Position numbers and translations under genes: made by a program. From Chromohalobacter marismortui (GTDB taxonomy: Bacteria; Pseudomonadota; Gammaproteobacteria; Pseudomonadales; Halomonadaceae): a stretch of DNA of 41,268 bases. The notes beneath the pieces are model-generated. The model did no database searches. It had not been told where the DNA came from and was given only the letters and a program-made list of their open reading frames with translations. Below are positions 27,008 to 35,462 of the stretch, piece by piece (within the stretch, counting starts at the first letter, position 1; each line of letters begins with the position of its first letter). The stretch is from NCBI RefSeq assembly GCF_004364315.1, contig NZ_SOBR01000011.1:1-41268 (forward strand). Direction: 5' to 3'.

Positions 27008-27192
27008 TCAATTCTCCCGGTGCGTTCCATGCTAGCGTCCGCGCGGTCCTCGAAGCTACAAGGAAGTGGTTGCCGGGCCCATTTTTTCAGCTCTTGCTCG
27101 GTCTGTGTCAGCATTTGCCCCGTTTTATTCGGGCGACGAGCGACGCTCAGACCAATGGTGGAGATGACAGCGCGAGGATTTACGTCTAATTT

Positions 27193-27209
27193 GTGGAATT
27201 ATTTTCCAC
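27193..27209. promoter_or_regulatory. Palindrome GTGGAA-N5-TTCCAC upstream of glcB
   Basis: A perfect 6-bp dyad with an AT-rich TTATT spacer, 29 bp before the malate synthase ATG and therefore in or near the promoter or leader. Size and symmetry fit an operator. No known regulator can be named. Confidence 0.4.
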
Positions 27210-27237
27210 GTTTGGGGCGACACCCGAGGAGAGCCGC

Positions 27238-29454
27238 ATGACAGACCGTACGACACGCCATCGTTTGCAGGTGGCCAGCCAACTCGACCGTTTCATCAAC
27301 GACGAAGCCCTGCCCGGCACGGGTGTCGACTCCGAGTCCTTCTGGGCCGGGTTCGATGCTTTGGTCCACGACCTTACGCCCACCAATCAGACGCTACTGG
27401 CCGAACGCGAGCGGTTACAGGCTGAGCTGGATGCGTGGCACAAGGCCCATCCTGGCCCGGTGCAAGACATGGACGCCTATCGCGACTTCTTGCAAGACAT
27501 CGGCTATCTGGTCGAGGCGCCAGCGAAAGTGCAAGCGACGACGACCGATATCGATGACGAGATCGCTATCCAGGCCGGGCCGCAGCTGGTGGTGCCGGTA
27601 AGCAACGCGCGTTATGCCCTCAACGCCGCCAACGCGCGCTGGGGCAGCCTGTACGATGCGCTCTATGGCACCGATGTGATTCCCGAGACCGATGGCGCCG
27701 AGAAGGGACAGGACTACAATCCCAAGCGTGGTGAGGCGGTCGTTGCCTATGCGCGTGGCGTACTCGATCAGGTCGCGCCGCTGGCCGAGGGTACGCACGC
27801 CGAGGCGAGCGGTTATCTCATCCGCGACGGCAAGCTGGTGGTGCAGTTGCAAGGCGGCAGCGAAACGGCGTTGGCGCGTCCCGCCCAGTTGGTGGGCTAT
27901 CAGGGCGGCGTCGATGCGCCCACGGCGATTCTGCTGGCCAACCATGGCTTGCATCTGGAAGTGCAATTCGATGCCACGCATCCCATCGGCAAGACCGACC
28001 CGGCTCACGTCAAGGACGTGCTGGTCGAGGCGGCGGTGAGCACCATCATGGACTGCGAGGACTCCGTGGCGGCCGTGGATGCGGACGACAAGACGCTGGT
28101 CTATCGCAACTGGCTGGGGCTGATGAAGGGCGACCTTGCCGAGTCGTTCGACAAGGGAGGCAAGACCGTCACACGGCATCTCAATCCGGATCGCGACTAC
28201 ACGGCACCTGACGGTGGTGACGTGCGCTTGCCCGGACGCTCGCTACTGTTCGTGCGCAATGTCGGCCATTTGATGACCACCCCGGCGGTGCTCGACGGCG
28301 AGGGCAACGAGATTCCCGAGGGCATCCTGGATGGCGTGATCACCAGCCTGCTGGCGATACATGACCTCAAGAAACGCCACGGTGAGGCCAGTAACTCGAG
28401 GGCCGGCTCGGTGTATATCGTCAAGCCGAAAATGCATGGACCCAAGGAAGTCGCCTTCGCCAACAGCTTGTTCATGCGCATCGAGGACATGCTGGGCCTG
28501 CCGCGCGACACGCTCAAGATGGGCATCATGGACGAGGAGCGCCGCACCTCGGTCAACCTCGATGCATGCATTCACGAGGCGGCGTCCCGCGTGGCGTTCA
28601 TCAACACCGGCTTCCTCGACCGCACCGGCGACGAGATGCATACCGCCATGGAAGCCGGCCCCATGTTGCGCAAGGGCGAGATGAAGGGCACCAAGTGGAT
28701 TGCGGCCTATGAGAAGAACAATGTCCAGACCGGCTTGGCGTGCGGCCTGCGTGGCCGAGCGCAGATCGGCAAGGGCATGTGGGCCATGCCGGAGCTGATG
28801 GCAGCGATGCTCGAGCAGAAGATCGGGCATCCCCAGGCCGGTGCCACCACGGCCTGGGTGCCGTCGCCCACCGCCGCCGTGCTGCATGCCCTGCACTACC
28901 ATCAGGTCGATGTCGCGACGATTCAGCGTGAACTGGAGGCCAAGCCGAACGACGACCTGCTCGACGATCTACTCAGCGTGCCGGTGGTCGAAAGCGCGGC
29001 CTCGGGCGCTAACAAGAACCCGAGCTGGAGCGACGACGAGATCCAGCAGGAGCTGGATAACAACTGTCAGGGCATCCTCGGCTACGTGGTGCGCTGGGTC
29101 GAGCATGGCGTGGGTTGCTCCAAGGTGCCGGACATCCATGATGTGGGATTGATGGAAGACCGCGCCACGCTGCGTATCTCCAGTCAGCACATCGCTAACT
29201 GGTTGCATCACGGCATCGTCAGCGAGGCGCGGGTCCGCGAGACGCTGGAGCGTATGGCCAAGGTGGTCGACGAGCAGAACGCCCACGACCCCGACTACAC
29301 GCCGATGACCTCGCACCTGGCGGAGTCCTGCGCCTTTCAGGCAGCGTCCGATCTGATCTTCAAGGGACGCGAGCAGCCCGCCGGCTACACCGAGCCGCTG
29401 CTGCACCACTGGCGCGCGGTGCACAAGGCGGGCCGGGCTACGCCCGGCGCTTGA
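27238..29454 (+). CDS. glcB: Malate synthase G
   Basis: A 738-residue protein, near the usual 720-730 of isoform G. Conserved blocks are present: [12 protein letters not shown] (about 278-289), the alpha/beta-domain blocks [19 protein letters not shown] and [20 protein letters not shown], and the C-terminal [20 protein letters not shown] with its conserved aspartate (catalytic base) and cysteine. It condenses glyoxylate with acetyl-CoA to malate in the glyoxylate and glycolate pathways; it could consume acetyl-CoA made from the acetoacetate released by CdhC. GAGGAG sits 6 nt before the ATG at 27238; the frame is open 15 codons further upstream without support. Confidence 0.95.
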   Translation: MTDRTTRHRLQVASQLDRFINDEALPGTGVDSESFWAGFDALVHDLTPTNQTLLAERERLQAELDAWHKAHPGPVQDMDAYRDFLQDIGYLVEAPAKVQATTTDIDDEIAIQAGPQLVVPVSNARYALNAANARWGSLYDALYGTDVIPETDGAEKGQDYNPKRGEAVVAYARGVLDQVAPLAEGTHAEASGYLIRDGKLVVQLQGGSETALARPAQLVGYQGGVDAPTAILLANHGLHLEVQFDATHPIGKTDPAHVKDVLVEAAVSTIMDCEDSVAAVDADDKTLVYRNWLGLMKGDLAESFDKGGKTVTRHLNPDRDYTAPDGGDVRLPGRSLLFVRNVGHLMTTPAVLDGEGNEIPEGILDGVITSLLAIHDLKKRHGEASNSRAGSVYIVKPKMHGPKEVAFANSLFMRIEDMLGLPRDTLKMGIMDEERRTSVNLDACIHEAASRVAFINTGFLDRTGDEMHTAMEAGPMLRKGEMKGTKWIAAYEKNNVQTGLACGLRGRAQIGKGMWAMPELMAAMLEQKIGHPQAGATTAWVPSPTAAVLHALHYHQVDVATIQRELEAKPNDDLLDDLLSVPVVESAASGANKNPSWSDDEIQQELDNNCQGILGYVVRWVEHGVGCSKVPDIHDVGLMEDRATLRISSQHIANWLHHGIVSEARVRETLERMAKVVDEQNAHDPDYTPMTSHLAESCAFQAASDLIFKGREQPAGYTEPLLHHWRAVHKAGRATPGA

Positions 29455-29532
29455 AGTCATAAGCTGGAAGTCGGAAGAAAAGTCAAAAGCGAAAACCGGT
29501 TGTTGGGTTTTGTGGTGGTGGTTTGATCTTGG

Positions 29533-29630
29533 CTTCCAGCTTCCAGCTTCCAGCTTCCAGCTTCCAGCTTCCAGCTTCCAGCTTCCAGCTTCCAGCTTCC
29601 AGCTTCCAGCTTCCAGCTTCCAGCTTCCAG
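29533..29630. repeat. Heptanucleotide tandem repeat, (CTTCCAG)x14
   Basis: Fourteen uninterrupted, identical 7-bp units, with G before and CT after. Because 7 is not a multiple of 3, all three frames of a strand read the same heptapeptide cycle (minus strand GSWKLEA), so long spurious open frames cross it. An inverted copy, AAGCTGGAAG, occurs at 29461-29470 just after the glcB stop and can pair with the array. It fills most of the glcB-thioesterase gap. Confidence 0.98.
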
Positions 29631-29691
29631 CTCTCTGGTCTATCTTGACGACAGCGCCGCATTCGCCGTATAGCCGCAGGGGAGAGCCCGA

Positions 29692-30114
29692 ATGACCGTG
29701 ATGACCGCCGCCGCGATCGAGGAGTTTCTCGACGAGGTGTTTCCACAGCGCCAGGGCACCATCGAAGGCGTGGGCGAGATGCGCGCGACCATGAGTCTGG
29801 CCATCGAGGATGAGCACTTGCGGCCCGGGGGCTGTATCTCGGGGCCGACGTTGATGGGGCTGGCGGATGTCTGCCTGTACGTGGCGATTCTGGCCCAGAT
29901 CGGCCCGGAGCCGATGGCGGTGACCACGGACTTCAACTGCCACTTCCTGCGCCGCGCCCGCGGCGACCGCGACCTCATCGCCAATGCGCACATCGTCAAG
30001 CTGGGCCAGCGCCTGGCGGTCGGCGAAGTGCGTTTGTTCCCTGCCGGCGACGAGGAACCGGTGGCCACCGTCACCGCGACCTATGCCCTGCCCGACGAGG
30101 GCGACGACGATTGA
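29692..30114 (+). CDS. PaaI-type acyl-CoA thioesterase (hotdog fold)
   Basis: A 140-residue single hotdog domain. The central helix HLRPGGCISGPTLMGLADVC (about 42-61) carries the GG...GP...L-x-D pattern of PaaI/YbgC-like thioesterases, with D59 as probable catalytic residue, and TTDFNCHFLRRA (about 79-90) is the typical second strand. The substrate is an unknown acyl-CoA. GGGGAG is about 7 nt before the ATG. It stands between the heptamer repeat and the convergent DUF423 gene. Confidence 0.82.
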   Translation: MTVMTAAAIEEFLDEVFPQRQGTIEGVGEMRATMSLAIEDEHLRPGGCISGPTLMGLADVCLYVAILAQIGPEPMAVTTDFNCHFLRRARGDRDLIANAHIVKLGQRLAVGEVRLFPAGDEEPVATVTATYALPDEGDDD

Positions 30115-30142
30115 GCGCGCCTGGGACGTGGGGGGCGAGGTC

Positions 30143-30526
30143 TCAGTGAGCGGGTCGCTGTCGCCAGGCGCATATCGCCAGCGTCAGCCAGCCGGCCATC
30201 AGCAGCAGGCCACCGAACGGTGTGATGGGCCCCAGCCAAGGGGTGCCGGTCAGGGCCAGCAGGTACAGCGAGCCGGAAAACGCGGCCATTCCCAGGCTCC
30301 ATAGCCAGAGTACGGTTGTCTGACCCCTCAGGGGACGCTGCGCCCGCCAGATGAGCATCGCCATGGCGGCCAGGGTATGCCAGGCCTGGTAACGCACACC
30401 GGTATCGAAGGCCTCGAGCATCCGGGGCGCGAGTCGACCCTCAAGGGCATGAGCGCCGAACGCGCCCGCCACCACGACCACGAAACCGCTCAAGGCGACG
30501 AGTATCCAGCCACGACGGTTGTGCAT
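30143..30526 (-). CDS. DUF423 inner-membrane protein (YgdD-like)
   Basis: A 127-residue protein with four predicted membrane helices. The family signature is VVVAGAFGAHALEGRLAPRMLEAF in two parts (AGAFGAHALEG, then the helix after it), followed by GVRYQAWHTLAAMA and the C-terminal GPITPFGGLLLMAGWL. Length matches YgdD (about 130). Function is unknown. It converges on the thioesterase gene, and no strong terminator is seen in the 28-bp gap. Confidence 0.88.
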   Translation of the reverse strand: MHNRRGWILVALSGFVVVVAGAFGAHALEGRLAPRMLEAFDTGVRYQAWHTLAAMAMLIWRAQRPLRGQTTVLWLWSLGMAAFSGSLYLLALTGTPWLGPITPFGGLLLMAGWLTLAICAWRQRPAH

Positions 30527-30710
30527 GTCTCATCCTTTATCACTGACTACGCTGACGGGGTGAACGAGCGCCGAGACATCGTTTCTCGGAGGCTCGGTGT
30601 TGCCACACTGGCGCTTACCCTATGGCGTCGTCTGCGTCATGACAAGCGCCGCAGGATGGCGTATCGTCGCGGCCTTGCCGATCTCAAGAATCACAATGGA
30701 GCGTTAATCC

Positions 30711-32192
30711 ATGGACTCTCTCGCCAGTCTCGTCGCACCGCTGCACGATGCTATTTATGCGGTGATGACCCCTGTCAGCGATTTCATCTGGTCGTATATT
30801 CTCGTTTATCTCTTGTTGGGCGCGGGGGTGTTGTTCACCGTGCTGACGCGTGGCATGCAGTTCCGGTTGTTCGGCCACATGGCGCGCGTGACGTTCAATA
30901 GTCGTGGCGCGGGCGAAGGCGTCAGCGGCTTCCAGGCCTTCGCGACCTCGTTGGCGGCGCGCGTGGGCACCGGCAACCTGGCCGGTGTGGCCATCGCGTT
31001 GTGGATCGGTGGCCCCGGCGCGATCTTCTGGATGTGGATTACCGCCCTGGTCGGGTTTGCCACCTCGTTCGTCGAGTCGACCCTGGCGCAGGTCTACAAG
31101 AAGCGCCATGAGGACGGCGTGTATCGCGGTGGCCCCGCTTATTACATCGAACGCACGCTGGGCTGGCGCTGGATGAGCCTGTTGTTCGCCTTCTTCCTGC
31201 TGATGGCCTATGGCCTGGCGTTCAATGGCGCCCAGGCCAATACCATCGCCCAGGGCATGAACGAGGCCTTCGGTATTCCCAACTGGGTTACCGGGGTGAT
31301 CCTCGTCGGTGTCGTGGCCGTGGTCATCTACGGGGGGCTCAAGTCCATCGCGCGCACGGCGGAGAAGATCGTGCCGATCATGGCGATTGCCTATCTGCTG
31401 GTGGCGCTGGTGGTATTGGGACTCAACATCACCGCGGTGCCGGAGATGCTGGCGTTGATCGTCAAGAGTGCCTTCGGCTACGGGCCCGCAGTGGGCGGCG
31501 CGGCCGGCTACGCCATCAAGACGGCAATGGAGAACGGCATCAAGCGCGGCCTGTTTTCCAACGAGGCCGGCATGGGCTCGGCGCCCAACGCGGCGGCCCA
31601 GGCCAACGTCAAGCATCCCGCCGCGCAGGGGCTGGTACAGTCGTTCGGCGTGTTCGTCGATACCCTGGTGATCTGCAGCTGCACGGCGGTGGTGATCCTG
31701 CTTTCCGGTGTCTATGAGACGCTGATGGCGAACTCGCCGGGACAGGACATCGTGGGCATCCAGCTCACTCAGGACGCCATGGCGGATCACTTCGGCGGTT
31801 TCGGCGAGATCTTCATCGCCATCGCGATTCTGCTGTTCGCCTTTACCTCGATCATCGCCAATTTCTCGTTCGCCACGGTCAACATCGAGTACATGTTCAA
31901 GCGCCATGCCAAGGCGGCGGTGCAGGTATTGCGTCTTGCCGTGCTGGCGATGGTGATGATCGGTTCGGTGTCGCAGTTGACCTTCGTGTGGGACTTCGCC
32001 GATCTGTCCATGGGGCTGATGGCGACCACCAACCTGATCGCAATTCTGATCCTGGCGCCGATTGCCATGCGCGTGCTCAAGGATTACGAGCGTCAGCGGC
32101 GCGAGGGCGTGCATGAACCGCGCTTCGACCCCAAGGTGCTCAAGCGTCCCGAGCAAGTGGATGCCGACGTATGGCCGTCCAAGGATTCTTGA
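30711..32192 (+). CDS. Alanine/glycine:Na+ symporter (AGCS family)
   Basis: A 493-residue inner-membrane protein with about 10 to 11 helices. AGCS signatures are evident: FQAFATSLAARVGTGNLAGV (about 78-97), GGPAYYIERTLG, and GLFSNEAGMGSAPNAAAQA (about 281-299). These transporters take up L- or D-alanine and glycine with sodium, fitting a halophile. GGAG lies about 9 nt before the ATG. The 184-bp region upstream to the divergent DUF423 gene shows no clear promoter. Which amino acid it prefers cannot be told from sequence. Confidence 0.9.
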   Translation: MDSLASLVAPLHDAIYAVMTPVSDFIWSYILVYLLLGAGVLFTVLTRGMQFRLFGHMARVTFNSRGAGEGVSGFQAFATSLAARVGTGNLAGVAIALWIGGPGAIFWMWITALVGFATSFVESTLAQVYKKRHEDGVYRGGPAYYIERTLGWRWMSLLFAFFLLMAYGLAFNGAQANTIAQGMNEAFGIPNWVTGVILVGVVAVVIYGGLKSIARTAEKIVPIMAIAYLLVALVVLGLNITAVPEMLALIVKSAFGYGPAVGGAAGYAIKTAMENGIKRGLFSNEAGMGSAPNAAAQANVKHPAAQGLVQSFGVFVDTLVICSCTAVVILLSGVYETLMANSPGQDIVGIQLTQDAMADHFGGFGEIFIAIAILLFAFTSIIANFSFATVNIEYMFKRHAKAAVQVLRLAVLAMVMIGSVSQLTFVWDFADLSMGLMATTNLIAILILAPIAMRVLKDYERQRREGVHEPRFDPKVLKRPEQVDADVWPSKDS

Positions 32193-32208
32193 GCTAGGCA
32201 TTTGGCGT

Positions 32209-32214
32209 TATAAT
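32209..32214 (+). promoter_or_regulatory. -10 element (TATAAT) upstream of thiS
   Basis: A full -10 consensus 34 bp before the thiS ATG, just after the symporter stop. No clean -35 is present at 16-18 bp (TTCTTG at 32186-32191 is the 17-bp candidate). No thiamine-pyrophosphate riboswitch was recognised in this short leader. Confidence 0.45.
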
Positions 32215-32247
32215 GACGGTCTCTCCCCACCTACGTGAGAGGCCGCC

Positions 32248-32448
32248 ATGCACATTCAGCTCAACGGCGATCATCGCGAGCTCGCGTCCCAGCTGACGAT
32301 CAGCGAGTTGATCGATCAGCTTGCATTGACCGGGCGCCGGATTGCCGTCGAAGTCAACGAGGAAATCGTGCCGCGCAGCCAGCATGCCGACACGCGTTTG
32401 TCTCCGGGCGACCGTGTCGAGATCGTGCATGCCATCGGCGGCGGCTGA
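32248..32448 (+). CDS. thiS: Sulfur carrier protein ThiS
   Basis: A 66-residue beta-grasp protein ending in the diagnostic Gly-Gly (HAIGGG). The C-terminal glycine is adenylated by ThiF and thiocarboxylated, giving the sulfur for the thiazole ring of thiamine. The N-terminus MHIQLNGDHRELASQLTISE and LSPGDRVEIV near the end are typical. GAGAGG precedes the ATG. It is 82 bp upstream of thiG, with which it forms an operon. Confidence 0.93.
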   Translation: MHIQLNGDHRELASQLTISELIDQLALTGRRIAVEVNEEIVPRSQHADTRLSPGDRVEIVHAIGGG

Positions 32449-32530
32449 TATTACTCGCCCGCCGCTGCGCAGGGCCACTTAGTGGCTCAGGCGTGTCGGC
32501 GGCTCCCTTATACGCCAGAGGAGGTTCGCC

Positions 32531-33331
32531 ATGTCCGCTGATCAGCGCCAGGACATTCCATTGACCGTCGCCGGTCGCGTCTTCGCGTCACGTCTGCTGG
32601 TCGGCACCGGCAAGTACCGTGACTTCGACGAGACCGCCGCCGCCGTCGAGGCGAGCGGCACCGAGCTCGTCACCGTGGCGGTGCGCCGCACCAACCTGGG
32701 CCAGAATCCCGATGAGCCCAATTTGCTCGACGCCGTGCCGACGAGCCGCTATACGATCCTGCCCAACACGGCGGGTTGCTATACCGCCAAGGACGCGGTG
32801 CGGACCTGCAAGCTGGCGCGTGAGCTGCTGGATGGCCACAATCTGGTCAAGCTCGAGGTGCTCGGTGACGACGGCACGCTCTACCCCAATGTGGTCGAAA
32901 CCCTCAAGGCCGCCGAAACGCTGGTCAACGATGGCTTCGATGTCATGGTGTACACCAGCGACGACCCGATCGTCGCCAAGGAGCTCGAGCGTATCGGCTG
33001 TTGCGCGGTGATGCCGCTGGGCTCATTGATCGGCTCGGGGCACGGCCTGCTCAACCCGACGTCCCTGGCGATCATTCTCGACAACGCCGAAGTGCCGATC
33101 CTCGTCGATGCCGGCATCGGCACGCCCTCGGATGCCGCCCTGGCCATGGAAATGGGCTGTGCCGGCGTGCTGATCAATTCGGCGATCGCGCACGCGCGCC
33201 AGCCGGTGCGCATGGCGCATGCCATGAAACTGGCGGTCGACGCGGGGCGCGAGGCGTATCTTGCCGAGCGCATGCCGCGCCGTGCCTCTGCGAGCCCGTC
33301 ATCGCCCTTCGCCGGGCGCATCAACGCCTGA
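32531..33331 (+). CDS. thiG: Thiazole synthase ThiG
   Basis: A 266-residue TIM-barrel enzyme. The Schiff-base lysine is K107 in [10 protein letters not shown]. Other family blocks are [12 protein letters not shown] (21-32), VRRTNLG, and phosphate-binding [15 protein letters not shown] and [17 protein letters not shown]. It condenses 1-deoxy-D-xylulose 5-phosphate, dehydroglycine or iminoglycine and ThiS-thiocarboxylate to the thiazole phosphate. AGAGGAGG lies 6 nt before the ATG. The thiS-thiG pair next to trmB is common in gammaproteobacteria where thiazole genes are dispersed. Confidence 0.96.
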   Translation: MSADQRQDIPLTVAGRVFASRLLVGTGKYRDFDETAAAVEASGTELVTVAVRRTNLGQNPDEPNLLDAVPTSRYTILPNTAGCYTAKDAVRTCKLARELLDGHNLVKLEVLGDDGTLYPNVVETLKAAETLVNDGFDVMVYTSDDPIVAKELERIGCCAVMPLGSLIGSGHGLLNPTSLAIILDNAEVPILVDAGIGTPSDAALAMEMGCAGVLINSAIAHARQPVRMAHAMKLAVDAGREAYLAERMPRRASASPSSPFAGRINA

Positions 33332-33388
33332 ATTTTCGCACGGCCTGACCGGCCGCCTTCACGACATGACCGATAATGCAGACTTGCC

Positions 33389-34129
33389 ATGAGTGACTCC
33401 TCCTCTTCTTCCGAGAATGCCCCGACGACCCCCGAGTCGCCGGGACGCCCGCCGCGCGGCATCAAGAGCTACGTACTGCGCGCCGGGCGCATGACCGCCG
33501 CCCAATCGCGGGGGCTCGAAGAGGTCTGGCCGCGCCTGGGCCTGAGTGTGGCCGAGGGACACCAATCGCTGGGGACTGTGTTCGGTCGGCAGGCACCTTG
33601 TGTCGTCGAGATCGGCTTCGGCATGGGGCTGTCGCTCGTCGAGCAAGCCGCCGCCAATCCCGAGACCGATTTCATCGGTATCGAGGTGCATGCGCCGGGA
33701 GTGGGCAAGTTGCTCGATGAAGCGGACAAGCGCGGCCTGACCAATTTGCGCGTGTATCGCGACGACGCCCTGGAAGTGCTCGACAAATGTCTGCCCGAGT
33801 CGAGCCTGGCGGGGCTGCAGCTGTTCTTCCCCGACCCCTGGCCGAAAAAGAAGCACCATAAGCGCCGGATCGTGCAGCCGGCGTTCGTCGAGTTGGTGCG
33901 CACGCGTCTCGCGCCGCAAGGTTATCTGCACATGGCGACCGATTGGGAAGCCTACGCCGAGCACATGGTCGACGTCATGGAGGAAGCACCGGGCTATCGC
34001 AACACGGCGCCGGCCGAGAGCGCGCCTTATGTGCCGCGCCCGGCATTCCGTCCGCTGACCAAGTTCGAAAGCCGCGGCGAGAAGCTCGGTCATGGGGTCT
34101 GGGACTTGATCTATGCGCGCGTGAACTGA
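33389..34129 (+). CDS. trmB: tRNA (guanine-N7-)-methyltransferase
   Basis: A 246-residue class I SAM methyltransferase that makes m7G46 in tRNA variable loops. The SAM motif is VEIGFGMG (73-80), the acidic loop FIGIEVH (95-101), and the TrmB hallmark FFPDPWPKKKHHKRR (146-160). The first about 25 residues are serine/proline-rich and vary in the family. The ATG has no clear ribosome site; it is kept because no later ATG occurs before the conserved YVLRAGR motif. It follows thiG by 57 bp and ends before a strong terminator. Confidence 0.94.
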   Translation: MSDSSSSSENAPTTPESPGRPPRGIKSYVLRAGRMTAAQSRGLEEVWPRLGLSVAEGHQSLGTVFGRQAPCVVEIGFGMGLSLVEQAAANPETDFIGIEVHAPGVGKLLDEADKRGLTNLRVYRDDALEVLDKCLPESSLAGLQLFFPDPWPKKKHHKRRIVQPAFVELVRTRLAPQGYLHMATDWEAYAEHMVDVMEEAPGYRNTAPAESAPYVPRPAFRPLTKFESRGEKLGHGVWDLIYARVN

Positions 34130-34160
34130 GCGCCGCTCGTGCCCACCTGTTTTTCGTTGC

Positions 34161-34186
34161 AAACCGCTGCCCGTCAGCGGTTTTTT
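34161..34186 (+). terminator. Intrinsic terminator of trmB
   Basis: AAACCGCTG (34161-34169) pairs with CAGCGGTTT (34175-34183) around CCCGT, followed by TTT. It is 31 bp after the trmB stop. A second hairpin, ATGCTGCC/GGCAGCAT (34188-34195 with 34210-34217), follows. Confidence 0.9.
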
Positions 34187-34267
34187 CATGCTGCCCTGAT
34201 CTGGATCACGGCAGCATAGTGAGGACCCTGGCACAGTCCCCGCTCGCTCGGCAGCGTGCGATGAACC

Positions 34268-34383
34268 TAAAAAAAGCCGCCCGAGTGGGCGGCTTAAAGA
34301 CCGTGACTAGCTTGATGAGGAGATAACCATGGGCAGGAACCTGACATTCGCTGCTTAGGTCAGTGGCGCTTGGCGGCGCCACG
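34268..34383 (-). ncRNA. Candidate small RNA with CU-rich seed and intrinsic terminator
   Basis: The minus strand has a complete transcription unit without a gene. There is a promoter-like sequence at 34390-34419. A 5' hairpin follows (GTGGCGC/GCGCCAC, 34363-34382), then an unpaired-looking stretch with UUAUCUCCUCAU (about 34313-34326). It ends with a perfect terminator, AAGCCGCCC/GGGCGGCTT (34274-34295), followed by seven T. The predicted RNA is about 115 nt. The CU-rich segment could pair with Shine-Dalgarno sequences. The opposite reading is a plus-strand mini-ORF (ATG at 34329, MGRNLTFAA, stop at 34358) behind GAGGAG. The minus-strand T run favours the RNA, but no expression evidence is available. 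Confidence 0.45.
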
Positions 34384-34389
34384 ATTGTT

Positions 34390-34419
34390 AAGGTAAACCA
34401 TTCTCATTTGATTCGTCAA
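34390..34419 (-). promoter_or_regulatory. Promoter with Fur-box-like sequence for the candidate small RNA
   Basis: On the minus strand TTGACG (34419-34414) is a good -35; 17 to 18 bp later TTACCT/TACCTT is a weak -10. The spacer contains AAATGAGAAT, equal to the ATTCTCATTT core common in Fur boxes (about 10 of 19 consensus positions over 34393-34411). A second ATTCTC core in the minus orientation lies at 34432-34427. Iron control is a hypothesis only. Confidence 0.35.
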
Positions 34420-34463
34420 GCGTAACGAGAATATTTTTCAATTGGATGCATCGGGAGGCTTTC

Positions 34464-35459
34464 GTGACGCATATCGCCATGTTCAGTGCCCAGCCTTATG
34501 ACCGGCGTTTCTTCGAGGCAGCGAATGCGCGCCATGGTTTCAAGATCGGCTATCACGAGGTGGCGCTCAACGCGGAGAGTGCCGTGCTGGCCCATGGTGC
34601 AGACGGCGTGTGCGCCTTCGTCAACGACACCCTGGACGTCACCGTGCTGACAGCGCTCGCGACCCAGGGGGTAGGGTTCGTGGCCATGCGCTGCGCCGGG
34701 TTCAACAATGTCGACATCGAGGCCGCCGCACGCTTGGGCATCGCCGTGGTACGCGTGCCGGCCTACTCGCCCGAGGCGGTGGCCGAGCATGCCCTGGCCT
34801 TGCTGCTGACGCTGAATCGCCGCACGCATCGGGCCTACAATCGCGTACGCGAGGGCAACTTCATGCTCGAGGGCTTGTTGGGCATGACACTGCATGGCAA
34901 GACGGTGGGCGTGATCGGGACCGGTCGTATCGGGCTGGCCACGGCACGCATCTTCGCCGGTCTCGGCTGTCGCTTGCTGGGCGAGGACCGTTATCCCGGC
35001 GAGGCGTTCACGACGCTGGGTGGCGAGTATGTCTCGCGTCGGCGCCTGCTGGCGGAGAGCGATGTGATCAGCTTGCATTGCCCGTTGACGGACGACACGC
35101 GTTACCTGATCGATGCCGAGGCCCTGGCGGCGATGAAACCGGGGGCCCTGTTGCTCAACACCTCGCGTGGTGCTCTGATCGATACGCGTGCGGTGATCGA
35201 CGCGCTCAAGGCGCGTCGACTGGGCGGGCTGGCCATCGATGTCTATGAGCAGGAAACCTCGCTGTTCTTCCGCGACCATTCCGGCGACATCATCGACGAC
35301 GATGTCTTTCAGCGTCTGGTGACCTTCCCCAACGTGCTGATCACCGGGCATCAGGGGTTTTTCACTCAGGAGGCACTGGCCGAGATTGCCGAGGTCACGC
35401 TCGACAACGTGGCCTGCGTGCAGGATGGCGCGCCTTGTGCCAATCGTGTCGATGCTTGA
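34464..35459 (+). CDS. ldhA: D-lactate dehydrogenase (2-hydroxyacid dehydrogenase family)
   Basis: A 331-residue NAD-dependent D-2-hydroxyacid dehydrogenase reducing pyruvate to D-lactate. The NAD motif GVIGTGRIG lies near 150, the catalytic residues are the Arg of LLNTSRGALID, the Glu of DVYEQE and the His of ITGHQGFFT. The DVYEQETSLFFRDHSG segment is specific to fermentative LdhA over other family members. The start is taken as GTG at 34464, 5 nt after GGGAGG; an ATG six codons upstream (34446) has no ribosome site. It converges on the AEC transporter, with a 3-bp gap. Confidence 0.88.
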   Translation: MTHIAMFSAQPYDRRFFEAANARHGFKIGYHEVALNAESAVLAHGADGVCAFVNDTLDVTVLTALATQGVGFVAMRCAGFNNVDIEAAARLGIAVVRVPAYSPEAVAEHALALLLTLNRRTHRAYNRVREGNFMLEGLLGMTLHGKTVGVIGTGRIGLATARIFAGLGCRLLGEDRYPGEAFTTLGGEYVSRRRLLAESDVISLHCPLTDDTRYLIDAEALAAMKPGALLLNTSRGALIDTRAVIDALKARRLGGLAIDVYEQETSLFFRDHSGDIIDDDVFQRLVTFPNVLITGHQGFFTQEALAEIAEVTLDNVACVQDGAPCANRVDA

Positions 35460-35462
35460 CGC

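Noticed and set aside
29533-29630. CRISPR-like array
   Set aside because: Units are 7 bp and contiguous, with no spacers and no cas genes nearby.
29483-29746. Repeat protein made of GSWKLEA units on the minus strand
   Set aside because: The units come from a 7-bp DNA repeat that is open in every frame. There is no ribosome site or conserved flanking domain.
30684-32201. A 505-codon open frame on the minus strand opposite the AGCS symporter
   Set aside because: The product is extremely rich in H, D, R and G and has no family features, while the plus strand is an intact membrane transporter.
32215-32247. Thiamine-pyrophosphate riboswitch before thiS
   Set aside because: The leader after the -10 is only about 30 nt, too short, and lacks the conserved CUGAGA core.
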